Below are positions 40,119 through 54,063 of a DNA stretch of 64,000 bases, one piece after another. Numbering within the stretch: the stretch's first letter is position 1; each line of letters begins with the position of its first letter. The DNA is from Perca fluviatilis (lineage: Eukaryota > Chordata > Actinopteri > Perciformes > Percidae). Both the position numbers and the translations under genes were made by a program. Under the pieces are notes generated by a model, which worked only from the letters and a program-made list of their open reading frames with translations, did no database searches and was not told where the DNA came from. The DNA is taken from NCBI RefSeq assembly GCF_010015445.1, contig NC_053119.1, positions 22,467,050-22,531,049 on the forward strand, read 5' to 3'.

Positions 40119-43100
40119 TAATTCTCACGAATTATAGCTAATTGGGTGTCTGTGCTTAATGAGAAGGGGAAAACATTAGGGAGACATCATCACAGTGAGG
40201 GAACAGATATAGAAAGTCTTGAAGTCAATTGACCCTGCACATTTCTCACCCCTACACATGGGTTATTTCAATTCACCACTCCAACCAATTACACTTGCAG
40301 GGAAAGCGCCTACCATACAAAAGATAGTCCAAGTCCAATTTCTCCCACCCTTCCTCTTAACCCTCACTTCTCAGTACGATGTAGTTTAAACCATCAGACA
40401 AGGCCGGGGCAAAGTGCATATTTGAAAGACAGTGTGGGCCATGATGGGAAAAAGAACAGTAGACAGGAAAAGGGAGTTCAACTCAGAGCTATCTCGCTTT
40501 CTTTTGATTAGGAGGAAATGTGGATTAGAAAGGATTCTCTAGAAGTGTCCACTTAATTCGCATACCATTTTATAAACCCACCAGTAAACGTTACAGCACT
40601 CCCAAGCTCAGATTAGACTACATGCCCCCACTACAGCGGCTTCTTTTTTTGCCTTGGAATTAATTTCTCCACAGTAGTAAGTCCACAACAGTGGGTATGG
40701 CTTTAACTTCAAGAAATAAAGAAAAAGGAAACCCTTCTCTTTGGCTTTGGTCTCATTCCTTTCCCTGTGATACATGCCGCTGCACTGAACCAAGCAGGTC
40801 AACTTTTCCACTGTGTGTTAGGTGAGGATTTCTAAGAGAGAATCAGACAGAGTGACAAGAGAGAAACATTTCTCCAGGCGTGTTAACTATTGAGAACTGT
40901 GAGGTTTTCTGCCTACAACAGCCGTCCAGCCTCTTTTGAACTTTAAGTGTCACATCTCTAGAAACAATTTGAGATGATGTTGGGAATGTGTTTGTCTGTG
41001 TGAGTGCATGTTTGTCCTCTGAGGGGAGAGTATTATGTCTGTAGGGGTGGACTGATGAGACAGGCATGCAGACTCCGTTTTTGTGTCGTCAATCACCTTC
41101 ACGTACAGTAAATGATTTTTCAACAAGCTCCAGGGTGATGGATAATCACAACGAAAGGTTGGGCTGAGTACCCCTCTCCTAGTTTTTCAATGGACGGTGG
41201 AGGGGAAGGTCTCTACATCACCGCGCTCTTGTTGTGCTGTGCACGTTTTTCCATTTGGGCGCTAACGTTAAACGTAGCGCCCTGGGCCAAAGCGATGATG
41301 GATTCCCCCTCCTGACAGCTTCCCTTGTTTCAAAGGAGCACTCAGGATGGTGGGGATGTCAGGGGACAGAAGCCTCATGTCGAATGAGAAGCTGCCAAAT
41401 GGAGCCTCCACAGCTCTTCATCAGGGCCGGTGGTCCTGGAGGGATGGCTGCTCCAGGCAAATGCTAAAAACTGCAAGCCAGGCAACACATCTGTGCAGCT
41501 GGGTTCCCTCTGTGGCATGAAGCATATAAACCCTCCAGCAAGTAGAGGCATGCGAGTCAGGGACAAAGAGAGAAATGCAGAGAGAAAACACAGACAGAGG
41601 AAAGTGGGGTGTATGTGAGACTTCTGACTCCAAATACTGAAAGCAAAACTTTCTCTCCCCTGAAACCAAAAGCAGCACTCCAATGGCAAAGGAGCCAAAG
41701 AATGCAAAGCAAATCTCCATGGTAATTCTCCCTCTGCAATCATTCTTCTTGTCTCTCTCCAACTGTATCACTCACACGGTTTGTCTCTATCTATTTTCAT
41801 TCAGGCATAATTAAGGCCCACTGTTTATATTGTTGATCGTCAATTAAGATGATTCACAGTCTGGCGGCAATACTTTTTCGCTTGATGGTATTGTTGTCGC
41901 AGCATCTCTGTCTCACTGTTGATCCATTGGAGGAATTTATTCTGAACTGATGTAGCAGTTTGTGCTGACATTGGCTTTACTTATGTTGTTTGTCTCACCT
42001 CTCCAACAATGTTCATCTCTGCTTTGCAAGCGACACTTTTATTCGGTTGTCTTTAAACCTCTTCAAAAATTTAGCAAATTGTAGCATGGCTGCTCCCCCA
42101 AACAATGCATTAAACATAAAAGCTGAATTGAAAGAAGGTTTCCAACACAGGCTTGTGATGTTCACAGAATTTTCATGTAGGAATTACCAGCGGACAAAGT
42201 TTTTGGGTCAGAAAAAATATTTATGTAATCATTTATTTCTTGTTTTGGATGCGGGTGGAAAATCTCACATAGTACCAAAGCTAGCAAATGCCCAGGTCAA
42301 ATGTCCAAGACTTGCTTATGGCAATAAGGCTTTTAATCTTCAGGCAGCGGCAGCAAACTGACATGTCTGGTGAGAATTTCCATAAGGTTGTTTCTGCATG
42401 TTCGTGTTATGCACACTGCACAAACACAGCTTGCGTTTAAATGTCTATGTGATGTCTGAATTACTTAAAGCCCATTTTTCAAGAGCTAACACCCAGACAG
42501 TGCCAGAAATTGTGACCTCATTTGTATGACCAATTTTAATAAGTCTCATTTTAAAGCAGCCACTGCCTGCATATTGTACTTGTTTGCTCTGATCCGTGCC
42601 TCTCTCTCCCCCATGCATTCACAATGCATAGATTTATTAGTAACTACTTAGTGACGTGGTTTATGTCATTGCACCACAACTCTCAGCACCAACAATGTTT
42701 ATTAATAAGCAAAGAAATAATATAATGATGAATATGATTACAGTATGTTCTCCATAGCAATAACAACCCTGCTTATTACGCATGTATGAGAGTCAGCCTT
42801 GTATAATGTGAAGTGTGACCTTAAGTTTTATCATGGCAATCATGACCCTGTCCAGGATTTCCATTAAAGAATATCTGTCTCATTAGATTATGGAATGCAA
42901 TCTGTGCAGGGCGAGATAAAGTGGTACCAGGTCACACACTCAATATCTCATCATTATGTAACAACGGGGAGTGCGGCCATCGCTCTCCACACACATGCTT
43001 ACACATGCACACGCGCTCTCTCTCACCCACCGAATCGAACTGGCAGCCTTTCTTATCAATTTACAACACAAAAACACATGAAACACAAACTGCAGCCGCT

Positions 43101-44086
43101 GCAGATAGGAATTGGGATTTGGAGAGACTGAAAATCAAAAAGGTACTAATCCAACCGAGAGTTTTCACACTGCCTTCCATTTCTACTTTTCTTTCCTCCA
43201 TCTTATTACAGTGCACTTTGGAAACTAATGGACAGGGCTCTCACAGCCATGCAGCACTAATGATTTACAGCAACAGAAAGTAAATACACTAAAGATACAA
43301 ACAGAGTGAACAGGCCTTGGAGGTATTATTCAGGGACATTCCTGTGCACACCGTTTCATTTAAAAACATTATTTATGAGAACAATTTCCCCGACAGTGTC
43401 TGGAGGAAAACGGTAACAGCACTTAACATCTCTCTCCATCTTTAGAAAGAAAATGTCATGCAAATGAATGATTTCTCATGTGCTCCCCATGAACAATCCT
43501 ACTCAAATGCTGCCCTGCAAATCACTTAATGCGGCGGGGAAATGGGCATTTCTGCCTCATCTTACAGAGCCTCAGAGATGGAGTAGGAGATTGTCACATT
43601 GTAATTCCACTTCTTGCTCTGTGCCAGGAAAACCCTCCCTCAAACATTTCAGCCATGATTTAGGGATACAAAAAGAAAAACAAACCTCCCGCTCTCTCAG
43701 CTTTTTACCCATTTGTGTAAAAATTAGTTTAGCTTCAGAAATCCATGAGAATGAGAAACAGAAAGACAGCAAGAGGGGGGGGATGCTTCTCACAATGCCA
43801 GTGGATTATTGGCAGCTTGCAAAATCCCATCAGAAAGGATGGGGTAGAAACAGATCACTCTGCATTACATGGAAGAATAAGAGCTGCAGCACATTGTACA
43901 GCCTGCTGTATCGCCCTCCTCGCCACGCTTCTTCTCATCTCTTCTCTCTGAGGGGCCGGGCCACTCCCAGGGAATTAACCCTGCAGTCATTATGCTGGTG
44001 AGGGTCACTGGATCTGTGGCATGTGTGGAAACACCAGTAGCGCTCTGGCTTCAGTGCTCCGCCTCAGGCCTCCTGCCTGCCTGCCT

Positions 44087-44088
<2 letters not shown>

Positions 44089-44128
<40 letters not shown>

Positions 44129-44150
44129 GCACACGCACACGCACGCACCC
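44089..44150. repeat. (CA)n microsatellite with CG variants
   Basis: About 19 pure CA units, then CGCACACG-type variants. Confidence 0.95.
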
Positions 44151-47100
44151 CAAACTGAGCAGTGTCACGTACATGGAGAATACCCACACACCCAGGCTTG
44201 TTGCCCAGTCACCAGTCAGCCTGCTTAATAAGGATGGAAAATAGTCCCTGCAGCACTAAAGGCACAATAACAGAAGCCATGATATTCTCTCTGTAGCTGG
44301 AGCTGGAGTTCAACTGCCTCCGTGTCCAAGCAGAGGGCTGGAGGTTCAGAAGGCTAAGCGCACACGCTCCATTTGAATTAGAGCTAGATTCACTGAGGTG
44401 ACAGGGCTCGTTTTCAGCTACAGCCACCAGGGAGAAGCCAGCCAGGTTATCTCCTAAACCAGTACCACATTGATGTGCCACAGGTAAAACGACGGTCCAA
44501 ATAATGAGCGTGATGAGACTAGGCAGGGAAAACAATGGCTCGAGGTGGCCGCTGTAAACACTGGCATACCTTTTTAATTGCCACTGTTCTCAGTTACGCT
44601 TGGCTGAAAAGAGAAGTCTTTTGCTGTCGTGCTTAATCTGCAGTGTGCCATCCTTTATGCACCAACTGCGTACAGCCCTCCTACCTTTAACTTGAAAATC
44701 AAACAGAGGGAAGAATAACCCATTTTAGCACCCGCCATGAAATGCCTTTCAATATATCGCTTGCCCATAGCAATTTTCCCTCCTCCTACTTCCACTAAGG
44801 TGGCAAGATGAGCAAACACACTCACCCCCCGGGGCATCATTATCCCAGACACAAGAGTTGCCGCCAAACGTAATGGAGCTGTGGGTCTACCTGGCTCATG
44901 GCAGCCCTTACTTTCTTATACTGAAATGGAAGGAATGGGAGAAGTCTGAGCAGTGTTTATATAGAAAACAAATGCTGCCAGTGGCTTTGCTGTGGGATTA
45001 TGAGAATTGGCCGAGAGTCAGGATAAGTAGGGAGGGGTGAATAGCAGTAGTCCTGCTGTTGGTATTTTTTTTCCCCCAGTGTTGGCTGGTTCTGTTCTGT
45101 ACTGGGCTGGGTTTTACTGGGTTGGGTGAGGCTTTTGCTGCCAGTTCCCAGAACACAAGGGCCCTTTTTCTCCTGCCAATCACAACCAGATGTGCCCAGA
45201 CTTGTTTTAAGATTTTTTATCCCTCACTTCAGCTCTAAGTGAGTCATTCGAGTTACAGCACACAAAAACTTGGTGGAGGACATATTCTGACACAGAAATA
45301 CACACATACTCACGTTCGGTGACAGGCATGCACACAAACATGGCCTGGCTGAGGCACTGTAATCACAGGGGCCCAAAAGGAATCCCAGAGCAGGAATGGG
45401 CTCCAATAACATGCTTTTCAACACAGGGGTGCTTTTTTTTTTTTATTCGCCCATTCCCCTTGGACATGTAGTTTGAGGAGATTCAACCTGACATGACAGA
45501 GATTTACGAGGTGTAGATAGAGGCCTATTTTCACATAGATCCCAGGTCCTATCAATGCAATGCCAAGGCCTATCAATAATAGACCAGACCGGTTTTTGCA
45601 CCCTGAATATTCTTCAATCTCCTATCCTCTCAGCCTTAGAAAGCAGAAATACAATGTTAACGCACTCAGCTGCTGAGGCATTAGTAAGCCTGTGGGTATA
45701 TTTGAATATTTGAATGCCACTGGAATGTTTTTCCTTCAAAACACAGTGTGAACACAAATGTATGCCCTCCAGCTACATACAGCATTGGTGTTAATGATAA
45801 CAGCACAAGAGTACAGAGATCATTGTACATGGCAACTGTGCAGCAGCTGTTTGTGTATACATGAAACTAGAGCTTGGAGGGGGTCATGTGATGTGTATGT
45901 AGGCAGTCAGAACTGATGTGCAATTAACTATTCACTGCGTAAATCTGATTAGTAAATTATTCATCCATGCAGGTTATGTGTATAAGTATTACACAGCTCC
46001 TTAACCTCTTTTCTCCTTCCTCCTGTGCTCCAGAGGATCTGGTCACCCCTCTCTGTATCTTCTCCACCATGGATCCACCTCCAGCAACATTATCAGCGAG
46101 TACCATCTGTTCCCTGCAGCAAGTGTAAAATTGAGCTGCTTGAAAGTTGTCCGATATCGATCGCAGCCACATTAATTTCATAACGCCACATACACAGTGT
46201 GGCTGTCACCATTTACAATCACATCATGGAATCTGGGTGACCAGTCAAACCCACAGATGCAACCGCTCACGACCTGCATTGAGCGTGTCTGCTCTGTAGG
46301 ATATGTAGCTCTAATGTCCGAGCTGCACGGCTACTGGTGTATAAATTGTTGTTTTAGTTCATAGTAATTGCAGGATGTGACATATTTGTAATATTTAAAC
46401 ATCTCAGAATATCCGTTACACCAATTAATACTGTTTACAGTCTAAAGACCTGAAGTTAATTTCAGCCATAATTAACATGCCCCAACGCAAAGGTGTGAAT
46501 ACCTTAATTTAACGGTTAATGGATGTGATGAGTAACAGGTCATATTAATAAACATGAGGGGCTAATGTTTGTGATGAAACAAGAAAAGAGTCCAAAAATC
46601 TGTGACCAAACAGCTACCACAGTTTAAATTACACATTAGGATAGGAAAAAAGTTAACTGAACCGAAAGAAATACTGACCATTTTACTATTTCTACTGGTG
46701 ATTTCACTCCCATTTTCTTATACAGTACATGACATGACCTTAATCTTTAACACACGTGGTAGTCCACTTTTTGGTGGCTCATCCTGAGAGAGCAGCTTAA
46801 ATTGTCTAAACACAGGCAGGTTTTAGGAGTAAGATTTTTGGAAGTTTGTGCTCAGGAATTAGCACACAAATTACTACATTTTTAGTTCATGCACATGCAC
46901 ATAAATTAGCAGAACAGTAGGAGTTTTGAACCCAAGCAGTTAGGTTGCCCTTGACTGGACCACTTTCACGGTTTATTTTGCACCACATCACACTGTGTCG
47001 TGTGTACAGCAACAAAGCTTGCCAACAGAGTATACAAGAAGTGATCAAACAACATTAAATGTACAGTACCAGAGGCTAGGTCCAAATGCTCCTGGTGACC

Positions 47101-47279
47101 CAACAACCTTTCACTTAGCAACACTATCACTAAAAAGTGGCAGACTCGTTAACGATATGAAACCAAAAAAATAAATATAAAAGCCAATCCACTGTAGGCC
47201 TAATTTTAAAGTAAATCCAGCTTGTTAAAATACCTTGTCATTACTTCAAGTGTTGTTTAAGGCAGAAAGCTTTACCAGA

Positions 47280-47410
47280 TGGTGGCAGAAGATGAAAGGT
47301 TAGCTAAAATGATTATGAATCATTCTCTTGGGATGGGAAAATCCATACCAAATTTAATGGAAATCTGGCCATAAGCTGTCAAGGACAGGCAGGCAGACTG
47401 CCATCCTTGC
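47280..47410 (+). repeat. Degraded copy of 'atttcatggcaatccatcca' dispersed repeat
   Basis: 'gattatgaatcattctcttg' and 'ccaaatttaatggaaatctg' followed by 'ataagctgtcaaggacag' align by eye with the back half of the family seen at 1035-1190. Confidence 0.4.
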
Positions 47411-48469
47411 CATCTCTAAGCTGGGCTGTGAGCATGACAAAAAAAACAATCACAAAGGCACCAACAAAACCCTACAAATGCATCAAACACAGTAGAGTCA
47501 CGTATTAGTGTCTTACAAATCCCTGAGGATCTCACCCATGACGAGCTCAACATGTCGCAACAACTGCAGTAGAGCTGCGCAAGGTGCCACAGTGTAAACC
47601 AGACAAGGACAAGATTCAATCAGGTGTGTCGGTGGTGTTAAAGTGGGTTCTTCACATTTGTAAGACTATACATATGTGATATGTTTACACAGCAGGCTGT
47701 CTAAAAATAGGCTCCCTCGATCTGCTCTCTTTAGGTTAAGTTCGTCAGAAGCTAATATCGAACATAGGGTAAACTAAACTGGATAAGACCCCATATCACA
47801 CATCCTCCTTTCAAGTTCAACTCCTCTGGCACCTACAATACCAAAACAAATTCCTTGTATTTGTAAAAAACGTACTTGGCAGTAAAGCTTTTCTGATTTT
47901 GATGCCTTGTTTTTGATTCAATTACGGAGTAAGCCTGTTGCAGGGAGCTTAAAACTCAGTTTAAATGAAGCAATCTCACCAGACATGAGAAGCTAAACAA
48001 ATCATGGTCAGTAACTCATATACACACAGACAAATGAAAACACAGTGAGAGGATTTAGCTGAGCAGAGTCATCAGCAGTGATATAGAAACAGCACTGTTA
48101 GCTAGTGAAAATACATAGACCACTTTACAACCAGATGCTTAAAGCACATTAAGACCTAATGTCTCCGGGGTTACTCAGGGAACCAAAGAGCACAGAGACT
48201 GGATATAGAGGAGGTGGGAGGGCACGAGTTGAGTGGGAGTACACAAGAGAGGAGGCTCCTCTTGAGTAGATAGTCGATTGTGGTCGACTGTACAGATCGG
48301 TAGATCAGGTCAATAGATCATTAAACAATCCCTATGTTCCGGAAATAACACAGGGATCAGAGTGGTGATAAGAGCATGGATCAATGCTGGATGGACGAGA
48401 GGATGGAGCGGCGGACGGACACTAAAACAGGGATGGATGGGTCTGCTACATGTCCTAATGCAAAATTAT

Positions 48470-49182
48470 AAAAGGGTTGGTTCACGCAAATCATTAAAAA
48501 AACATTTTCTCATTTAGCTGTAGTAGTACCAAGCCATGCAAACAGCTTTTGTTTTATCTCTGATTTCTGCCTCCACCCTATTATAATGAAGGTAAAAGGA
48601 ATTTCCTTTTAGGGGTTAACAGTATTAATATTACAGGGAGAGGTGGGGAATAAAATACTTCTCCTCTTACCTTGCAGTTTCAGATAGCATTTGAGCCACT
48701 GGCAATCTACAGGAGTTGGTTTTGTAAGAGACAATAGGCTACAGGAAAAGAAGAGACATATACTGTACTCTCCAGACCATATTAAAATTACTGACTGGCC
48801 CAGGTAACACTCAAATCACCCTACCAGACAGCAATATAATGTGAATGGGGCTATAGGCACTACTTCTTTGGCAGAAAGTAGTTTGGATGGAAACAGCTCA
48901 CAGTCAGGTTAGTGGTTTATCCAGAATAACGGGGAAACCGTTTTTTTGTTAAGACACACTGCTGTTGATTATTTTATTATTTTTTTTTTTTTTAAATGTA
49001 ATTTTTCACTGTTGTGAGCACCGCACATAAAATTCCCTTCACCTCCACTGCACTTGGGTGGCAGCAGAAATCTCAGAAAACCTGGACACAGAAAATAAAA
49101 TCTATTTGCAGGAATAGAAAAAAACATGCCATTTAAGTGAGAAATAATGTTTTTTTTTTATTTGGGTGAAACGACCCTTTAA
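48470..49182. mobile_element. MITE with AAAGGGTTGGTTCAC termini
   Basis: The left end reads 'aaagggttggttcacgcaaa'. The right end, reverse complemented, reads 'taaagggtcgtttcacccaa'. About 700 bp separate them, with internal poly-T runs (48972-48993 and 49150-49159) and 'gagcaccgcacataaaattc'. This matches a MITE family I recall from many fish. No coding capacity. The target duplication is not clear. Confidence 0.6.
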
Positions 49183-51666
49183 AGCATCAGCTCATGTGAG
49201 CATGGGTGGGTAGGAACAGGAGAGACTGCCTGGTTTTGGCCACCTCTGTGTCTCCGTAGGTGGGGCACTTGGGTACCTTTATGAAACTGGGAAGCCAGGA
49301 GGATTTGGCAGTATGAAATGGATGAGGTTGTAGACTGGCGAATGGGAAAGCACAGCTGGATAGAAATCACATAATCCTTTTCTACTAAGGCTAGTGATTA
49401 GTTTATTGCCTTTTTAAAATTCACTAATACAGATCATTCTGTCTTGTTAACTCATTAATATCAGTAGTTATGGTGAACCAATTTAACAGCGCACATTATT
49501 CCAAACGCCTCTAGACAAAAGCCCAGCTATGTGGCACAGGCTTCAAAAGATGCCTTCTATCAGATAAGAATGTAATTATACAAAACACAACATTGTGTTG
49601 GCTAATGCCATCATAAAGCACCTAAATCATATAGAGGAATTACCATGCCCACACTTATGCCTTTCTATATGGCAAATAATATTGTAAGCCCATTCTTATG
49701 ACTGAGATCTATTCGTAATCTGAGAGGTTCATTTTAAAAAGGTCAACACCTGGCGTTTATCAAATTCTCTCATAAAAAGGGCTCCAAAATTGATTAAGGA
49801 TCATAGCAGCTTCAAATTCCTTTAGAATTGATTTTGTACTTCATATTATATCAACATGTCTGCTCTATTAGTAGTAAGAGGAGCTCTGTATCTTTGATCT
49901 TACTTTGTCATTATCATCTGTAAGCAGAACTAATATTAAAATAAACAGTGCAGGGGGCAAAGCCTGGGGGCCGGTGCTACCTGCCCCATGCCTGATGCTG
50001 CCGTGTGCCCTTCCTGTCTCAGTGTTGGGGCCGTGCCTGCCGGCTGGGGACCTGAGAATCTCTGAGCAGAGGAGGGGGAGGGAGAAGCAGGAGTAGTGGA
50101 AAGCCATACGCAGACACTCCACCCTAAAGAGGAACAGCATGCCTGCCCCGGTGGACATCTGTTTTCACAGGTGCGCTCACCCAATGTGATTAAGATTGGC
50201 GCTGCACACATCCTGAGCAATGCTGCACCGGTACACGAACACGGTGGGTGCCAGGGCATGGAAGACGCGCGGAGCAGTTGTGTTGTTTTTAGGGCAGATG
50301 GAACTGATGATGAGAGTTTGACTGAAAGGAAGGAGCCAGTGGAGGAGAGAAGGAAGGCATGGGGGATTGTGTGAGAGAAGTTCGTAAGGCTTTTTTGCTG
50401 CAAACAACTGTTTAGAGAAACATAATTTAAGCAGAGTGCGATTATTCAGAGCAGATGCAGATTATCCTCTGCTGTTTGATTTCTTAAAGTGTGAAGAAGA
50501 GATGACATGAAAGGATTGGGGTAATCCATACATGATAGCAATGTTTTACAAATACCAGTACAATTCCAAAATGGGCAAAATGTTCTCACAGAGGATGCCG
50601 GATGGTCTGAAAGGGAAACCACTCACCCCGGAAAAAGCCTATAGGATATAGGTGGGCAGCAGTTTTGGCAGAACCATCACAGCTGGTGCCTAATGCTACA
50701 ACACACCTGCTTCCATGGCAACTACAGAGAGATTGCTTTCCCTTACACCAGCAGGCCACTTCATGCTTTAATGTAAAGCGACAACTTTCCAGAATTAATT
50801 TGTGTGTTGTCAAAAAAAAAAATCCCCCAAACAGATTTAATTCAGAAAAATAGAAGAAAAAAAGCAATTTTCTTTATTTATGTTGGTTCCCCAATCCGCC
50901 CCCACACCGCTGCTGCAACACCATAATTCTCCAGTGGTTTTTGAGAACTTTCAGCCATTCGAAGTGATCTCACTCCTGGAGTAGTACGAGGCAGCGACAA
51001 GAAAATCTTTAACGAACGAGAAAGCAATTCCATTTCACAGCAGCTAGGAACCGGGGAGGAGGGGCGGGAGAGTCACCAGCTTCTAAAGAGAAATGGAAGC
51101 CTTGGATAAAAGCTGCTCACCACAAGATATCTCCAAAAAAAAGAAGAGCAGACAGACTTAACACCAAATCATCCTGCTGTACGACTCAGAAGCTTACCTA
51201 GCACTGACAACTGACAGGAAGAGTGCTACACTGTATATAGCTTATTAGCATCTGTGAATATCACTTTGCTTATGCCCCCAAACTTCTTAAACCTCTATCT
51301 GTGACTAACAGAGCAACAACATCTTTAACTGCAGAAATGATTTGGCAAACATGGAATAACTACAAATTAAAGTGTGCCTTAACATGTTTAGTGTTGTCGT
51401 GTATCAAAGGCTTTTCATCACATAAGTTAGTGATTTTACAATGTTGCTGTGTAAAACCAATTGCTAATGCATGCTTAAGGAAAATATCAGTGTAAGAATA
51501 GGAATAAAAAGATCTTCACAAATGCCAGGCTGTATTCAGAGTTAATGTTGCTTGCTGTGATATCATGCTGCTGGGAACAAACATTCCATTAGCCAGTTTG
51601 GGATATATTACAAACCCTGATCACACAGCCAATCCACAGCCCTCCTTCCATTATCCATCCAATCGT

Positions 51667-51716
51667 GTGCACCCTCCCTCCCTCTCTCTCCCTCCCTCCC
51701 TCCCTCCATCCCTCCC
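51667..51716. repeat. (CCCT)n polypyrimidine tract
   Basis: Imperfect CCCT/CTCT repeats, a C/T-only strand of about 50 bases interrupted once by A. Confidence 0.9.
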
Positions 51717-52488
51717 GTCAATGAAGCAATGGCAGGCATCGCTCCCACAACTTTGCCCGGCTCCCTATCTGCTCTCGCTTCCCATCTTCTGGCGAGCATA
51801 ACTCAGCGAGTGCTACAACTTCTCTCAAAAGCTAGATGTGAGAAATGTATATATTTGTAAGTGCTAATACTACGCGGAGCAGAATGTCGGGCCAGCACCA
51901 GACAGATGGTTCTGAGAGAGACAGAAGATCAGACAGAAGCTGCCTCTCTGTCCCTATTCCTCTATTTCTCTGAGAGAAAGCACTATCACTATCATAGCTC
52001 TGCATGGCACCAAGGAGCTTCAGTGTACAAAAGCGGACCTAATTCCCCCGATGGTGGAATCAGCTCACTCTAACAAGGGTATCAAAGTATTTCATCAATG
52101 AGAGGATATATACAACTCTCAAAAGCCTATATAACCATGGGTGGGATACTACTGGGAGGCTTCTTGGGGTGTTGAAGGACAAATACAGAAAAAAAAAGAT
52201 AAACAACACAAAACAACAAAGACACATAGAAATAGTTCTGGAAAAAGAGAGCAGGAAAGCCTTTCTCAGATTTGTAGCAGAGTGACTAATGACATGGAAA
52301 TTCTTTGTATGCAACTGGTTTAAAGGGACAATTAGCCTTGTCCCGTGTGTCCTTGTGTCCTTCATCAAGCACTGCCAGTGCAGATTAATTGATATAATCA
52401 AAGGCCAAGTGATCTTAATTTATGAAGCCAGAATTCTCTGAAGCCAAATGTTATACTGTGTGAACAAAAGGAATGACTACTGTACATG

Positions 52489-52490
<2 letters not shown>

Positions 52491-52541
<51 letters not shown>
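52491..52541. repeat. (GT)n microsatellite
   Basis: About 25 GT units followed by T6. Confidence 0.97.
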
Positions 52542-52545
<4 letters not shown>

Positions 52546-53994
52546 TTCATGTCTTTATTTGGCATACATCTGTTTTACACTTGGCTTGCTATGACACCTC
52601 ATAGGAGGCCAGGGTCAAATAAAGAGCAGGAGATCTTAACACACCAGAGGAGGCAGGGCTACTCCGCAACTAAAACACAGACAGACACACAAATGGATAC
52701 ATACATCGATGGACAAGATACCACACAGACAGACAAATTCTAAGTTTCTAGATGCACAGAAAAATGGGGCATACAGCCTATATGGGCTGTCAGCCACGCT
52801 TTTAATAGTCTATATTAAATGGCTCAAACACATGTACAATTATTGACTTTGTCGAGTGTGCTGCTTCTGTCTTTTACTATCTCTTTCTATCTAAAACTCA
52901 AAATTGGAATGTGCAAAAATTCACCCACAGTGCAAAGAACTCAATTAGGGGCGAAGGCGCCATGGCAGGACTGCTTGTAGGCAGAAAATATGCTGCTGGG
53001 CCAGGTGGAAAGAGAGAAAGGTGGCACAGAATCTGCCAATCGATTGGGATTCTCATTGTTTAGATGGAATATAAAGCTCTCTTTGTCTGCCCATGCTCTT
53101 CTGACCTTTATTGGGCCACTGAAGAAGGCAAACGTGACCAGGCCGAGAGGGGAATGTAGTGTCTGCTTTGCACTTAACACACTGCACACAGATTGCAGAG
53201 CTGGCATGGTATGGCGGCCACAGACTGTCTGCCGACCCTGGCGCTCCCCGCCCTGCCCGACCTTGGTACCACTGCGCCAATATGCCAAGGAGGGTTCCAT
53301 AACACCCTGTCATTGCCTTAAAAAACCCAACGTACTCTCCCTGAGACAATGCTGGAAAACAGAAACAGGCTTGAGACAGAGTTCATTAACAGATAAACTG
53401 CGGGAGGTGGGAAAAAAAGAGAGAGAGATGGGAATAAATAAGGAAATGACAATGGATGAAAGATACGGGAGAGGTTGGCAGCCGTCCATGAAAAAGACAG
53501 CTGGCAGCGACATCCTTCACAAACCTGGCGACACAAGCGGCATGATGGAAGCAACCACCAGAGACATGGAGAGAGGGAAAGAGGAAGAATGAGAGAGATG
53601 AGGGGGTTTGGAGGAGAAGGGGGTTGTGGCAGTAGATAACGTGGTTTTCGTCTCCAGATTCCTCTGCTAATTAACACAGTTCCACATACAGGGCCCCCTG
53701 CCTGCATCGCAGCATGGCCCTGGTCTTCAGTGTCGACATAGAGGGACAGAGAGTGAAGGGAAATGTGTATATGTGAGTGTTTGTGAGCAACGGCTGGGGG
53801 AGTATGAGCGATGAAAAGGGATGAAAGGTGAGGCAAGGTTTGGTGGCCTTGTCTGAAGGGGAGTCGGCTCCCCTGCCAGCTTGCCTGCAGCCTGGTTCCT
53901 CTGGCGGAAAGAAAAGAAGGGGTGAAGACGAATGAGTCGGAGCGCTGGGATGCTGATCAACAGCCGAGTCGCTCACCTTATCCAAAGGGAGGGA

Positions 53995-54019
53995 GCGAGA
54001 GAGACAGAGAGAGAGAGAC

Positions 54020-54061
<42 letters not shown>
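53995..54061. repeat. (GA)n microsatellite with CAGA interruptions
   Basis: GA units are interspersed with ACAGA variants in the first half and pure in the second half. Confidence 0.95.

Positions 54062-54063
<2 letters not shown>

Larger units (their letters stand above)
39959..48469. other. Long non-coding stretch
   Basis: 8.5 kb with no recognised exon. It contains a CA microsatellite at 44089-44150 and a T-rich run at 45432-45445. A degraded piece of the 'caaatttaatggaaatct' repeat family sits at 47280-47410, the same family as 1035-1190. Otherwise it is unique-looking. Confidence 0.45.

Noticed and set aside
43020..43045. 'cgaatcgaactggcag', B-box-like
   Set aside because: No matching A box at the proper distance and no tRNA-like fold.
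43468..44001. 177-codon open frame on plus strand
   Set aside because: No known motif, and composition is like the surrounding non-coding DNA.
52990..53592. 200-codon open frame on plus strand
   Set aside because: No recognisable domain, signal or splice-consistent boundaries. Overlapping open frames exist on the opposite strand, and its end runs into a purine-rich low-complexity region. It is most likely chance.
53318..53836. 172-codon open frame on minus strand
   Set aside because: It arises from C/T-rich low-complexity sequence (runs of S, L, P) next to the GA repeat.
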